Assembly: GCA_030522415.1 (NCBI GenBank)
Contig: CM060104.1
Coordinates: 11,428,229 to 11,492,228 of the forward strand
DNA: 64,000 bases
DNA from: Channallabes apus
Lineage: Eukaryota; Chordata; Actinopteri; Siluriformes; Clariidae
Direction of reading: 5' to 3'
A model generated the notes under the pieces. That model was not told where the DNA came from. It saw only the letters and a list, made by a program, of their open reading frames with translations, and searched no databases. Below, piece by piece: positions 1 to 11,087 of this stretch; within the stretch, counting starts at the first letter, position 1; the number at the start of each line of letters is the position of its first letter. Both the position numbers and the translations under genes were made by a program.

Positions 1-800
1 GCATATGGAGAAAAAAAGTTTACATTCCACTTATGAAGTACCTTTTGTTAATAATACTCTTTCATAACTGAAAGCAGAATCATTTACAAAGCATCAATAC
101 CATTCACGAAATGGGGTGATCAGCTGCTCTGGTCTTATGAGGCAGGTCAGGGATGAATGAAGCCACTGGAGAGACAGACAGACACTCTGCAGGGATCTGG
201 TGACCTTTAGAATGAATTCTACTGCCTTCCTGAGTGATTGCATCTCTATAGAATGCGCCAGTCAGTGAGGATAAAAGATTTGGCCAAGGTTGAACTTCAT
301 TTTGTTATATTTCTTGCTCCAGAAATGCTTCCTCTAATGCTGTGTGATGCAGTTTACAGCTGCTGAAAATAATTGTTGTTTATTGCCAATTAATCTAATG
401 AGTACTAGATACCCCAAGGACTGTGCCCAGCTTGATAAAATAGAAGATGTTAGGGAACAGATAGAATTTGGGGGCTGCAGGGCTCATTGTTCTCTCCCGG
501 ATGCACCTGTTAGACGCTCTTCCAAGCAGGTCTCCCCGGGAGCGACATTCCCAGGCTACCGACATACTGGCCAGCATGTGCTTGTGGATGGTAGATGAGG
601 GTTTATATGACAGATGTCAACTGCAGGCCATGCCAGCAGCAGCCTGTGAGGAAAATATCATTAATACTTTATCATGCTTTAGCGAAACCTGGCAGTCAGG
701 GGTGCACAGATTAGGCTCTAGGTGCCTCTTCTGTGCTGCCTGTTATTATTATTAGTAGAGAAGAAAGTACAGCATGAGGCTGCATAAGCCTGTAATACAG
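1..800. other. No recognised gene or repeat
   Basis: Only short open frames with no recognisable domain are present, on both strands and overlapping one another, so I take them as chance. No repeat family that I recognise is seen here. It is probably unique intergenic or intronic DNA. Confidence 0.5.
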
Positions 801-833
801 TATATATATATATATATATATTTTTTTTTATTT
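801..833. repeat. (TA)n microsatellite followed by a T tract
   Basis: About eleven TA units run into a stretch of nine T. It is a simple low-complexity tract with no associated gene. Confidence 0.9.
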
Positions 834-1647
834 ATACACAGTAAAGTCAGATAACTGTAGCAGAGGGAAAAAACGATAGAGAATCCCATGCATATGTGTT
901 ACTATAGTTCCTACACTGGCTCCTATAATTACTCAAAAACCTTGTCTGATTTTGTTTCTTTTTTATTTATATTTCTTTAGAATATAGACAAGCATTGAAA
1001 AAGGAAAAGCATTATTTTATATTTTTCTTTACAAAATGTGTTAATCCATGAAGCATCTACCTTTGAGCATTTGAAGCCTTTTTTTTTTATTCTTCCCCGT
1101 GCATCTTATCCCCAAATCCACAGCAGTACCAAGGTTATTTAGAGGCACTAGCTGGCCTTCTGTGAGGCCTGCATGAGAGATTGCCCTTTTTGTCCTTTCA
1201 AGATGCAGTCTGTCTAGATTCCCAGAGCAAGAAGCGATTTGAGATAAAAATGAAATCGACTATCAGCATGTCTGTCAACTATCGACAATCCCATCTGCCT
1301 TCACTGATATGGTCAGAGTGCTGCTGTGCACTCACAATTTTCAGCATGTGTGTGCCAATCAGAACAACATATAAAAAAAAGTTAAAACGGGATAAGATCA
1401 TATTAAATGTTTCTCTTAATAACAGTTCCAGTCACAAACTAAATTTAACTGGGATAATATAAAAATTTGGGATATTTTTTTTCTTGAAATGCAGTGGTCA
1501 ATGAAACATATGGAGTTTCTCTTGTTTCTCTGTTTGTTTTGCAGAATTTTCTTATCAGTGGTAAAATCCCCCCCCCCCCAATTTTTTTTTATAGGAGTAG
1601 CCCAAAAGTAATCTATGAATATGTTATGGAGTAATCTATAACTATGA

Positions 1648-1648
<1 letters not shown>

Positions 1649-1710
<62 letters not shown>
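1649..1710. repeat. (CA)n microsatellite
   Basis: About 30 uninterrupted CA units lie at the edge of a Tc1-like remnant. The minus-strand open frame that starts inside it reads Met-Cys-Val repeats and is not a gene. Confidence 0.97.
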
Positions 1711-1715
<5 letters not shown>

Positions 1716-2645
1716 AAAAGAGATGGCACTATATTTTACACATGACTAAGATAGTGCCCACCCTTTTAAATATTTAAATACAACCTCAGACAAACAACAA
1801 AATGTAACTTTTTTCTCCATTTCACCTTTTTTTTTTACCATTAACCTTGCCTTTACTTATATACTTACTTATTAACAAAAATGTCAAAAAGAAAAAAAGC
1901 AAAACCCAGCAAAATCCCAGATTCAACATCTTATAAATCCACCATTGACAGCAAAAAACTTGAAGTGATTACTTTCTGTATCAGTCGCTCACATCATTTT
2001 AGTCAATTCTTCTTTACAACATTGCTTCAGTTCATTAAGGTGTTTTTTCCATTCCAAAACCTCAATTCTTTTATTTTTCAGCCATTCTGGTGTTGATTTA
2101 ATGATGCTTAAGATCATTGTCTTGTTGCATTACCCAATTTTGACAAATTTTTGCCTCTCAGACAGATGGCCTCACATTTCTAGAATACTGTGGAATACAG
2201 AGGGGCAATGGATGCAAGGTGCCCAGATCCAGATCTTTTGTGGTTGCAAAAAAAAAAAAAGCCGAAATCATCACCACATTCTGCTGAAATGCTGTTTTCA
2301 CCATACATGGAGCTGGGCAGTAAGCTATAGGAGTTCTGCTTTGTTTAAATACAGTTTTGCAAACCTCACTTATGTTCGTTTTAGATAGAAGAGGTTGCTC
2401 CTGGCAACCCTTCCAAGCAAACCATAATTGTTCAGTCATCTTCTAAGCATGCTGTCATAACATACACCTGGATGCTTCAAACCAGCAAACTGCCAAAACT
2501 TCTGCTTTTATAGAGGTCTACACACCTGCTGATGATTAATTAAGGGATGATGATTAGTAGCACCTGGCTGCAACTTACACTTCTAAATCCTGTGGAAGCA
2601 ATAAAGAGATACTTAGTATTGGCTTAATTCTTAAATAAATAATGG
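1711..2645 (-). mobile_element. Tc1-like DNA transposon remnant (family 1)
   Basis: This is an internally deleted copy of a Tc1/mariner element with its transposase read on the minus strand. The left part (about 1,770-1,890) carries the family's terminal segment containing AAATACAACCTCAGAC. The middle (about 2,020-2,440) is the reverse complement of decayed transposase, including the stretch around the conserved SPDLNPIE-type region and the EESMN-type region further on. The right part (about 2,460-2,620) matches the leader ahead of the transposase start. No frame stays open across the transposase, so it is inactive. Family placement rests on remembered similarity to common fish Tc1 copies. 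The same family recurs at 33,241, 36,300, 40,922 and 45,045. Confidence 0.75.
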
Positions 2646-2876
2646 TATGGTGGAAAAAAGGCTTAACACACTCTTGGCATTCTCTCAGTCAGGCTCATGA
2701 GGTAGTTACTTGGAATGGTTTTCCAACAATCTTGAAGGAGTTCTCAGAGATATTGAGTACTTATTGGCTGCTTCTCCTTCACTCGTTGGCCCATCCCATC
2801 CCAAACCATCTCAATCAGATTTTAGATTGGTAGATTGTGGGGGTAAGGTCATTTGATGCATCACTGTCCTTCTTGG
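2646..2876 (-). mobile_element. Tc1-like DNA transposon fragment (family 2)
   Basis: A second, different fish Tc1-like family abuts family 1. Recognisable parts are the leader with CACTCTTGGCATTCTCTCA and a decayed transposase segment around 2,720-2,876, including an NPIEMVW-type region in reverse complement. The fragment is cut off by the 3' end of the L2 LINE that begins near 2,877. It has no coding capacity. Confidence 0.65.
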
Positions 2877-5067
2877 ACAATCACCTCACCGTCAACAAAC
2901 CTGAGTGATCAAATGAGACTGAGGAAGACAGCATCTAAACATACCAGTTCACCATAATACTCTACGTCCATGAGTCCCCCAGATCTGCTCCTTTACCTTA
3001 TGGCAAATCTATTCATAAAAATGCTTGGCTAAATAAATAGGTTTTGAGCCTAGACTTAAACACTGAGACTGTGTCTGAGTCCCGAACACTATTTGGAAGA
3101 CTATTCCATAATTTTGGGGCTTTGTAAGAAAAAGCTCTGCCCCCAGCTGTAGTTTTCATAATACGCGGTACTGATAAGCAGCCTGCATCCTTTGACCGAA
3201 GTAGGCGTGGCGGATCATAAGACACTGGCAGTTCGCTCAGATACTGCGGGGCGAGACCATTTAATGCCTTATATGTCAAGAGTAGTATTTTAAAATCAAT
3301 GCGAAATTTCACAGGGAGCCAATGTAGTGAAGATAGGATAGGGGTGATGTGCTCATATCTTCTGGTTCTAGTGAGGACTCTCGCTGCTGCATTCTGGACT
3401 AGCTGAAGCTTGTTTATGCACCTAACTGAACAACCAGACAGTAAGGCATTACAATAGTCCAACCTAGAAGTGATAAAAGCATGAACTAGTTTTTCTGCAT
3501 CGTTTAGCGACAATATATTTCTTATTTTGGCAATATTTCTGAGGTGAAAGAATGCTATCCTGGTGATATTATCTACATGAGCTTCAAATGAAAGGCTGGA
3601 ATCTATAATCACGCCGAGGTCTTTTACTGTTGCACTTGACGGAACAGAAAGGCCATCTAAAGTTACGGTGTGATCTAAGATTTTACTTCTAGCTATATGC
3701 GGTCCTATGACTAGAACTTCTGTCTTATCCGGATTAAGCAGAAGGAAGTTAATTAGCATCCAATTTCTTATGTCCTGCACACATTGCTCAACTTTAGTAA
3801 GATGGTTTTTCTCATCAGGTTTTGTTGAGACGTATAGCTGTGTGTCGTCAGCATAAAAATGAAAACTAATACCATGCTTACGGATTATGTTGCCCAGAGG
3901 AAGCATGTAAAGGGAAAAAAGCAGTGGGCCTAAAACTGAACCCAGCGGAACGCCAAACTCCACTAGAGAACATGCAGAATAATCACCATTTAAGTCTACG
4001 ATCGGTCAAATAGGATCTGAGCCAGGAGAGGGCTGTACCCTTAATTCCTACTACATTTTCCAATCTGTGAAGAAGAATAGCATGATCAATAGTGTCAAAA
4101 GCTGCACTGAGGTGGAGTAATACAAGCATAGTTACACAACCCTGATCAGAGGCCAATAGGAGGTCATTTACTACTTTAACGAGTGCTGTTTCTGTGCTGT
4201 GATAAGGCCTAAATCCTGACTGATACAGTTCATGTATGCCATTTCTATGTAGATATGAGCATAGCTGCTCCGCTACTATCTTTTCCAGAATCTTAGAGAT
4301 AAAGGGGAGGTTTGATATTGGCCTGTGATTGGACAGCTGACAGGGGTCGAGGTCAGGTTTCTTAATTATTGGTTTGATAACTGCTACTTTAAAAGATTTT
4401 GGAACATAACCAATGCTGAGTGAGGAATTAATTATTCTCAACAGCGGTTCTGTTATTACTGGTACTATCTGTTTAAGAAAATGTGTCGGTATAGGATCTA
4501 ATATACAGGTTGATGAATTTGCAGAAGAGATGAGTGAAATTAGTTAATTCTCTTCAAGAGGAGTAAAGTATTCTAGGTTTGAATCTGACATGGCTAGGTT
4601 AACATCTGTATCAATTACATTGTTTGGTTTCAAAGCCTCAATTTTATGCCTGATATTTACAATTTTATTATTAAAAAAGTTCATGAAGTCCTCACTATTG
4701 CATGATGTTGTTGTGGAGATTTCTGTAGTGGTCTTATTTCTGGTTAATTTGGCTACGGTATTAAATTAAAATCAAGGATTATTTTTATTTTCTTCTATAA
4801 GAGTGGAGAGATACGTTGATCTAGCTACACTAAGAGCTTTCCTATAGTTCAGGATGCTCTCTTTCCATGCTATTTGAAATACCAACAATTTAGTTTGACG
4901 CCATTTACGCTCTAATTTCCGAGCAGTCTGTTTTAAAGTGCGCGTGTGATCGTTATACCAGGGAGCGAGTTTCTTATCTCTAATAATTTTTCTTTTAGCT
5001 GGAGCTACATTATCTAAGGTACAACGAAGTGTCGACTCTAAATATTCAGTCGCCTGATTGAGTTCTG
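2877..5067 (-). mobile_element. L2-type LINE, copy A, 5'-truncated
   Basis: This non-LTR retrotransposon copy runs on the minus strand. From high to low coordinates it shows the linker upstream of the reverse transcriptase (about 5,060-4,450), the RT and its C-terminal region (4,441-3,013) and part of the 3' UTR (3,012-2,877). The apurinic-type endonuclease half of ORF2 is missing, as expected for a 5'-truncated insertion. The 3' UTR stops earlier than in copy B, which extends to a (TTGAA)n tail. It is closely similar to copy B through the shared part. No TSD was found. Confidence 0.85.
3013..4441 (-). pseudogene. L2-type LINE reverse transcriptase, frameshifted
   Basis: The upstream part (4,441-3,983) reads the RT fingers and palm, with LSNHRPISNLPFISKILEK, the [12 protein letters not shown] region and a [12 protein letters not shown] block carrying the first catalytic Asp. 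The downstream part (3,963-3,013) has [17 protein letters not shown] and the catalytic YADD motif, then the C-terminal region with [25 protein letters not shown] and the final [10 protein letters not shown] typical of fish L2 elements. A frame change near 3,970-3,985 separates the two parts, and about 20 residues seen in copy B are lost there. One change in the RT is HLSAAFD where copy B has DLSAAFD, which removes an acidic residue. In the family the enzyme copies its own mRNA at a nicked target; this copy cannot. Confidence 0.85.
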
Positions 5068-5762
5068 TGTGAAAACAGAGAGACAGTGATGCGGTGCAGC
5101 GTTTATTGATATTTTATGGCTGCAGCAGGTGAATGAGGTGAGATTAAGTGCTTTGTGGGGGATAGTGTGAGGGTCAGCATGATTGCTTTGTGGGGGATAG
5201 CTTGTGTCGTGTCATGCCGCTGTGTGCCGGTCTGAGTGAGCGCAGCTTGTGCCGGGGAAGTGGAGGTACAGGGGTGCGGTGGACTTTTGGCGCGCAGTCC
5301 TTTGTGGTAATCTGAGTCTGCGGGGAGAAGAGAAATTAATAAGTCTCCTGTATACATTCCTCACTAACCGGTAAGATGCGGTGCCCCACCCAATTTTGTG
5401 CTTTAGTGCAGTACAAGGTGCTATCTAAGTTCCCTTTGTGCTTTCCCCAAGATGAGTGAGAAGGTGTTGTCCTACAATGTGCACTGGGCTTCAGCCCATC
5501 GCCACAGGTGCCACAAAATTTGTACAGTAGTTGTAACAGCATTACTCTGTGGTTAACCTGAAGTTCAGCTCTTCAATAAGCATCTTACTGTAACAAGCAC
5601 TGTTGATTGTTGAACCTTTTTCCTGATTATGTTCCAATACTGGCCGCTGAGAATCAGAGAGAACTGTAAGCATCAATTTTCTAGCTGATGTTTGACTTTT
5701 GCAAGGTTGGCAATTAAGGATGTGTCCATTCCATACTCTGCTGTTTACTCTGATCCATGTCT
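5068..5762. other. No recognised gene; short local duplication
   Basis: This stretch lies between the two L2 copies. Near 5,148-5,200 a segment containing TGCTTTGTGGGGGATAG occurs twice about 40 bases apart. The rest (5,360-5,760) resembles decayed repetitive DNA, but I cannot assign a family. No open frame here has a recognisable domain. Confidence 0.45.
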
Positions 5763-6392
5763 CATTCAATTCAATTCAATTTTATTTGTATTGCGCTTTT
5801 AACAATTGACATTGTCTCAAAGCAGCTTTACACAATCAAAGGAATTATTTAATTTTGTATGGAATGTGAATGTGTATGAATCATAATGGTCAGATAGTCC
5901 CTGGTGAGCAAGCCGAGGACAACAGTGGCAAGGAAAAACTCCCTGAGATGGTAATAGGAAGAAACCTTGAGAGGAACCAGACTCAACAGGGAACCCATCC
6001 TCATTTGGGTGAGACAGATAGCAGGAAATGATCTGCATTTATACAGTGTGTTAGGTGGCAGGCAGTTCAGCTATAATAGCTGATATTAATTGATGTTAAA
6101 ATGGAGTCCAGGTAGTTATTGGAGACTCAGGTAGACTTGTAGGAAGTTCCAGTCCTGAACTATCGAATTGCCAAGTCCTCAGAGAAACAGCTGTCAACAC
6201 GAGTCGAGGCCAGAACCGCCTTCTAGGTAGAGAGAATCATCCCCAGACACCAGACGCATCCCAAAGAGACACACGGGGCATCCATGTGACGAGATCTCCA
6301 ACCAGAAGCGGGGCACCAGAATGGGTCAGACAGGTCCTGAGGGCAGAGGGAGTCTGGATCACTGGCAGCTCAGGAATGACATGTGTAGCTCG

Positions 6393-6480
6393 ACAGAGAG
6401 AGAGAGAGAAAGAGTGAAAGGGGGAGACAGGGGGAGAGAGGGAAGAGAAAGAGGGGGAGAAAGAGAAGAAGAGGAGAGAT
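6393..6480. repeat. Purine-rich (GA)n tract
   Basis: Irregular GAGA, GGGA and GAAGA repeats lie inside the inferred LINE 3' UTR. Confidence 0.85.
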
Positions 6481-6774
6481 GGCAGTTAGGTATGGTCACA
6501 GTCACATAATGTATAATGTGAATGTATATTTACTGTAGGGTGCAAGCAGAGACTCCAGCAGGACTACCTATGACAGCATAACTAAAAGGGAGAGCCAGAA
6601 GGAAACACAAACATGAGGGCTCCCTGAGATGTAAAGCAAACAATCACCTCACCATCAACAAACCTGAGTGATCAAATGATAGTGGGGAAGACAGCATCTA
6701 AACATATCAGTTCACCATAATACTCTACGTCCATGAGTCCTCCAGATCTGCTCCTTTATCTAAGGGAAATCTAT

Positions 6775-8217
6775 TTATAAAAATGCTTGGCTAAACAAAT
6801 AGGTTTTTAGCCTAGACTTAAACACTGAGACTGTGTCTGAGTCCCGAACACTGTTTGGAAGACTATTCCATAATTTTGGGGCTTTGTAAGAAAAAGCTCT
6901 GCCCCCAGCTGTAGTTTTCATAATATGCTGTACTGACAAGCAGCCTGCATCCTTTGATCGAAGTAGGCGTGGCGGATCGTAAGACACTAGCTGTTCGTTC
7001 AGATACTGTGGCGCGAGACCATTTAATGCTTTATATGTCAAGAGTAGTATTTTAAAATCAATGCGAAATTTCACAGGGAGCCAATGCAGTGAAGATAAGA
7101 TAGGGGTGATGTGCTCATATCTTCTGGTTCTAGAGAGGACTCTCGCTGCTGCATTCTGGACTAGCTGAAGCTTGTTTATTCACCTACTGTAGCTGAACAA
7201 CCAGACAGTAAGGCATTACAATAGTCCAACCTAGAGGTGATAAAAGCATGAACTAGTTTTTCTGCATCGTTCAGCGACAATATATTTCTTATCTTGGCAA
7301 TATTTCTGAGGTGAAAGAATGCTATCCTGGTAATATTATCTACATGAGCTTCAAATGAAAGGCTAGAATCTATAATCACGCCGAGGTCTTTTACTGTTGC
7401 ACTTGATGGGTCAGAAAGGCCATCTAAAGTTACGGGGTGATCTAAAACTTTACTCCTAGCTGTATCTATGACTAGACCTTCTGTCTTATCCGGATTAAGC
7501 AGAAGGAAGTTAATTAGCATCCAATTTCTTATGTCCTGCACACATTGCTCAACTTTAGTAAGCTGGTTTTTCTCATCAGGTTTTGCTGAGACATATAACT
7601 GTGTGTCGTCAGCATAACAATGAAAACTAATACCATGCTTACGGATTATGTTGCCCAGAGGAAGCATGTAAAGGGAAAAAAAGAGTGGGCCTAAAACTGA
7701 GCCCTGCTGAACGCCAAACTCCACTAGAGAACATGCAGAATAATCACCATTTAAGTCTACATACTGATAACGATCGGTCAAATAGGATCTGAGCCAAGAG
7801 AGGCCTGTACCCTTAATTCCTACTACATTTTCTAATCTATGAAGAAGAATAGCATGATCAATGGTGTCAAAAGCTGCACTGAGGTCAAGTAATACAAGCA
7901 TAGTTACAGAACCCTGATCAGAGGCCAATAGGAGGTCATTTACTACTTTAACGAGTCCTGTTTCTGTGCTGTGATAAGGCCTAAATCCTGACTGATACAG
8001 TTCATGAATGCTATTTCTATGTACATATATATGAGCATAGCTGCTCCGCTACTATCTTTTCCAGTATCTTAGAGATAAAGGGGAGGTTTGATATTGGCCT
8101 GTAATTGGACAGCTGACAGGGGTCGATGTCAGGTTTCTTAATTATTGGTTTGATAACTGCTAATTTAAAAGATTTTGAAACATAACCCATGCTGAGTGAG
8201 GAATTAATTATTCTCAA
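6775..8217 (-). pseudogene. L2-type LINE reverse transcriptase, multiply broken
   Basis: Three open pieces together make the RT. Piece 8,217-8,017 has LSNYRPISNLPFISKILEK. Piece 7,928-7,176 has [17 protein letters not shown] with the catalytic Asp, [19 protein letters not shown], the YADD motif in [12 protein letters not shown], and [11 protein letters not shown]. Piece 7,074-6,775 has the C-terminal [17 protein letters not shown] and [10 protein letters not shown]. Frame changes lie near 7,180 (a short CTACTGTAG-type insertion relative to copy A) and near 7,950-8,020. The first and second palm motifs are better kept than in copy A, but the protein is not continuous. Confidence 0.85.
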
Positions 8218-8394
8218 CAGGGTTCTGTTATGCTGGTAATATCTGTTTAAGAAAATGTGTCGGTATAGGATCTAATATAAAGGTTGATGAATTTGCAGAA
8301 GAGATGAGTGAAATTAGTTAATTCTCTTCAAGGGGAGTAAAGTATTCTAAGTTCCGATCTGACATGGCTAGGTTAACATCTGTATCAATTACAT

Positions 8395-8406
8395 TGTTTC
8401 AAAGCT
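8395..8406. repeat. Target-site duplication of the SINE (left copy)
   Basis: The 12 bases TGTTTCAAAGCT at 8,395-8,406 recur at 8,792-8,803, directly flanking the SINE. L2 copy A has the equivalent unsplit sequence near 4,628, which shows the ancestral empty site. Confidence 0.85.
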
Positions 8407-8791
8407 ATGCGGCACGGTGGTGTAGTGGTTAGCACTGTCGCCTTGCACCTTCAGGGTCTGGGTTCGATTCCCCGGCCAGGCTCGATTCCCGTCTCTGTGT
8501 GCATGGAGTTTGCATGTTCTCCCCGTGCTTGGTGGGTTTCCTCTGGGTACTCCGGTTTCCTCCCACAGTCCAAAGATATGCAGGTTAGGCTAATTGGTGT
8601 TCCCAAAATTGCCCGTAGTGTGTGATTGGGTGTGTGAGTGTGTGTATGTGTGTGTGCCCTGCGATGGATTGGCACCCTGTCCAGGGTGTACCCCGCCTAG
8701 TGCCCGAAGTCTCCTGGGATAGGCTCCAGGTCCCCCGCGACCCTGAACACAGGATTAAGCGGTATAGAAGATGAATGAATGAATGAATGAA
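8407..8791 (+). mobile_element. tRNA-headed SINE (V-SINE/mermaid-like), complete
   Basis: It begins with a tRNA-like head holding RNA polymerase III A and B boxes. The conserved central domain of fish V-SINEs follows (GCATGTTCTCCCCGTGCT and the TCCCACAGTCCAAAGA region), then a CA/GT-rich linker and a LINE-like tail (TCCTGGGATAGGCTCCAG onward). It ends in (GAATGAAT)n. Perfect 12-bp target duplications flank it. In this family the tail recruits a partner LINE enzyme. The open frames seen through it on both strands are not genes. The same family occurs at 10,741, 14,972, 24,340, 31,823 and 32,018. Confidence 0.92.
8418..8471 (+). promoter_or_regulatory. Internal RNA polymerase III promoter of the SINE (A and B boxes)
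   Basis: The A-box-like TGGTGTAGTGG is at 8,418-8,428 and a perfect B box GGTTCGATTCC is at 8,461-8,471, with spacing typical of tRNA genes. It is a SINE head rather than a tRNA gene, because the 3' half of the cloverleaf is replaced by the SINE body. Confidence 0.8.
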
Positions 8792-9272
8792 TGTTTCAAA
8801 GCTTAATTTTATGCCTAATATTTACAATTCTATTATTAAAAAAGTTCATAAAGTCTTCACTATTGCATGATTATGTTGTGGAGATTTCTGCAGTGGTCTT
8901 ACTTCTGGTTAATTTGGCTACGGTATTAAATAAAAATATAGGATTATTTTTGTTATTTTCTATAAGAGTGGAGAGATACGTTGATCTAGGTACACTAAGG
9001 GCTTTCCTATAGTTCAGGATGCTCTATTTCCATGCAATTTGAAATACTAACAATTTAGTTTGACGCCATTTACGTTCTAATTTCCAAGCGGCCTGCTTTA
9101 AAGTGCATCTGTGATCGGACCAGGGAGCAAGTTTCTTATCTCTAATCATTTTAATCATCACCATTAATGACTCTCTTTTTACCTTTCACCTTTTTTAGAA
9201 TATTGGTCCCAATTTAGTTTGCAGCTATCCAAACACTATGTGTTGTTTTGACACCAGGTACACCCTCAGACC

Positions 9273-9325
<53 letters not shown>
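9273..9325. repeat. (AAT)n microsatellite
   Basis: About 17 uninterrupted AAT/TAA units. The poly-Asn and poly-Tyr open frames through it are artefacts. Confidence 0.97.
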
Positions 9326-9639
9326 TGCATCCTGCTATTCTTTCAAGCAAGTGAGACATCAAATTTTTCCTCGCATAAGTGGCAAAAGCCACTGCTGACC
9401 AAAACGAACACAAACGCATTTACCGAAAACATTGTGATTATCTCCCAGACTTTTGGGAAAATATTTTGTGGACTACTGAGACAAAAGTTTAACTTTTGCA
9501 TAAAATGTGTGCGTCCTGTCACATGTAGTCTGAAACTAACACAGCATTTCATAAAAAGAACATCACACTAACAGTCAAACCTGGTAGTGGCTAACCTTTC
9601 TCACTCTAGTCGATTTCTTTTTTACACCATGAGAAGAAT

Positions 9640-9935
9640 TTGCCCATTTCTTTTTACACAGGCTACTCAGATGCTTGTTCAGTTCCTTGTAATTTCAAGA
9701 CTGGTCTACTGCAACTAACTTCTGGCAAGTCTGCCTCTGTCCACCATTTATCCTCTGCAACCGATCCAGAATCTCATTTTCAATCTTCCCAAGTTTTCTC
9801 ACACCACCCCACTTCTCTGCTCCGTGCACTGGCTTCCTGTAGCTGTCTACATAAAATTCAATTGATCCTTTCCTACAAAGCTAAAAATGGCCCAGCACCC
9901 ACTTACCTCTCAACTAAATTAAAACTAAAACTGAA
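9640..9935 (+). pseudogene. LINE reverse transcriptase C-terminal fragment
   Basis: Read in shifting frames, this stretch gives the end of a fish non-LTR RT: a (D)YCN-type start, LLASLPLSTI, LIFNLPKFSHTTPLL, a VHWLPVAV block and finally YKAKNGPAPTYL. It is a different LINE family from the L2 copies at 3-9 kb. At least two frameshifts are present and no endonuclease or YADD motif is seen, so it is a truncated, dead 3' fragment. Confidence 0.65.
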
Positions 9936-10145
9936 CTAAGGTTTTGGAGTAGCCTAGTCAAAGTCCAGATTTAAATCCAATTAAGATGTTGTGGCATGAT
10001 CTTAAACAGGTTAAACCATCCAATGTGGCTAAATTAAAACAAAGACAGGTGAATGCCTCATTGTCAGTTTTTGGAAATGCTTCAATGCAGTTGTTGCAGC
10101 CAATTATTAGTTTTAAGGGGAAATTACTTTCACATTATCTTTGTG
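9936..10145 (+). mobile_element. Tc1-like transposon fragment (family 3), 3' end
   Basis: The segment resembles the last part of a fish Tc1 transposase gene, with a decayed SPDLNPIEMLWHDL-type stretch at about 9,953-10,000 and a VIAANY-type ending near 10,090. The usual post-ORF sequence ending in AATTACTTTCACA follows. It is heavily mutated with no continuous frame. Confidence 0.65.
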
Positions 10146-10168
10146 TTATCTTTGTGTAATAAAAAAAA

Positions 10169-10202
10169 GTCTCTCTCTCTCTCTCTCTTCTCTCTCTTCT
10201 TT
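10169..10202. repeat. (CT)n microsatellite
   Basis: About 14 CT units followed by TTCTCTCTC. Confidence 0.9.
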
Positions 10203-10727
10203 TATATATATATAAAGCACAATGTCAAGAACAGAGCTGATTCTGCCCTTCAGATGACTTACCACACACTGAGTGCATCCTGAATTGCCAATGCCAATGT
10301 GATGACCCAGATGCTAAAACCAGCTAAGGTGGTCCTTGGCTGTCATACTGAATTTAATGCTTGGCCAGAGCGATCTCTGGGGTTTGTTGATTTGTGTGGC
10401 TTCATAGCACTACAGAACTTCCTGTTCATTATGTTAATCATGAACCACACAAGTACCTCAGGCAAGGCAATTAATTGCCCTCATAACATTTTTAATTTTG
10501 CGGCCCCTCAGGCTAAATCAGCTTCTTTTACTGCATTGGATTATTGGGTTAATGTGATTTGAGTTTATATGCAAGGTGTTTAAATCAATAGAAAACTCTC
10601 AGGCACCACTGGAGGAGAGAAAATTTAAGAGAATCCCAGCTAGTATTCGATAGTATTTATAACCTCAAAACGTACATCTGTATGAAAAATGTTGGCCTTA
10701 TTATTTTGATATAGTATTTTAAATATA
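10203..10727. other. No recognised feature
   Basis: Short open frames only. No domain or repeat family is recognised. Confidence 0.5.
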
Positions 10728-10740
10728 CTTTAGTGTACTA

Positions 10741-11074
10741 CTCACTCTCTTACTCATCTTCTATACCGCTTTCTCCTGTATTCAGGGTCGCAGGGACCTG
10801 GAGCCTATCCCAGGAGGCTTAGAGCACGAGGCAGGGTACACCCTGGACAGGGTGCCGATCCTTCGCAGGGCACAAACACATACACACACACTATAGGAAA
10901 TTTGGGAACACCAATTAGCCTAACCTTCATATCTTTGGAATGTGGTAGGAAACCCGAGTACCCGGAGAAAACCCACCAAGCACGGGGAGACTCCATGCAC
11001 ACAGAGACGGGAATCGAGCCGGGACCCAGGAGGTGCAAGGCGACAGTGCTAACCACTACGCCACCATGCTGCTG
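10741..11074 (-). mobile_element. tRNA-headed SINE (V-SINE/mermaid-like), complete, reverse orientation
   Basis: This is the same family as the SINE at 8,407, on the minus strand. The tail (CTTCTATACCGCTTTCTCC) is at the low-coordinate end and the tRNA-like head at 11,030-11,070. Perfect 13-bp duplications CTTTAGTGTACTA flank it at 10,728-10,740 and 11,075-11,087. It lacks about 50 bases of the head-to-core linker relative to the other copies. Confidence 0.92.
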
Positions 11075-11087
11075 CTTTAGTGTACTA

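Larger units (their letters stand above)
5763..9155 (-). mobile_element. L2-type LINE, copy B, with full 3' UTR and a nested SINE
   Basis: This second minus-strand copy is closely related to copy A. The 3' end at about 5,763-5,780 carries a short ATTCA/TTGAA tandem tail. It is followed by a roughly 900-base 3' UTR of the kind common in fish genomes (the region around 5,890-6,010), a purine-rich tract, and then the RT. The linker upstream of the RT (8,218-9,155) is interrupted by a SINE at 8,407-8,791. The endonuclease half is absent, so it is 5'-truncated. Assigning 5,763-6,640 to this LINE is an inference from continuity and from general knowledge of fish repeats. Confidence 0.75.

Noticed and set aside
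1416..1709. 97-codon minus-strand frame starting with Cys-Val repeats
   Set aside because: It is the translation of the (CA)n microsatellite and has no domain.
8407..8480. tRNA gene at the SINE head
   Set aside because: A and B boxes are present but the 3' half of the cloverleaf is replaced by SINE body. The same head recurs at several loci with target duplications.
9225..9571. Frames rich in Asn or Tyr
   Set aside because: They are produced by the (AAT)n tract.
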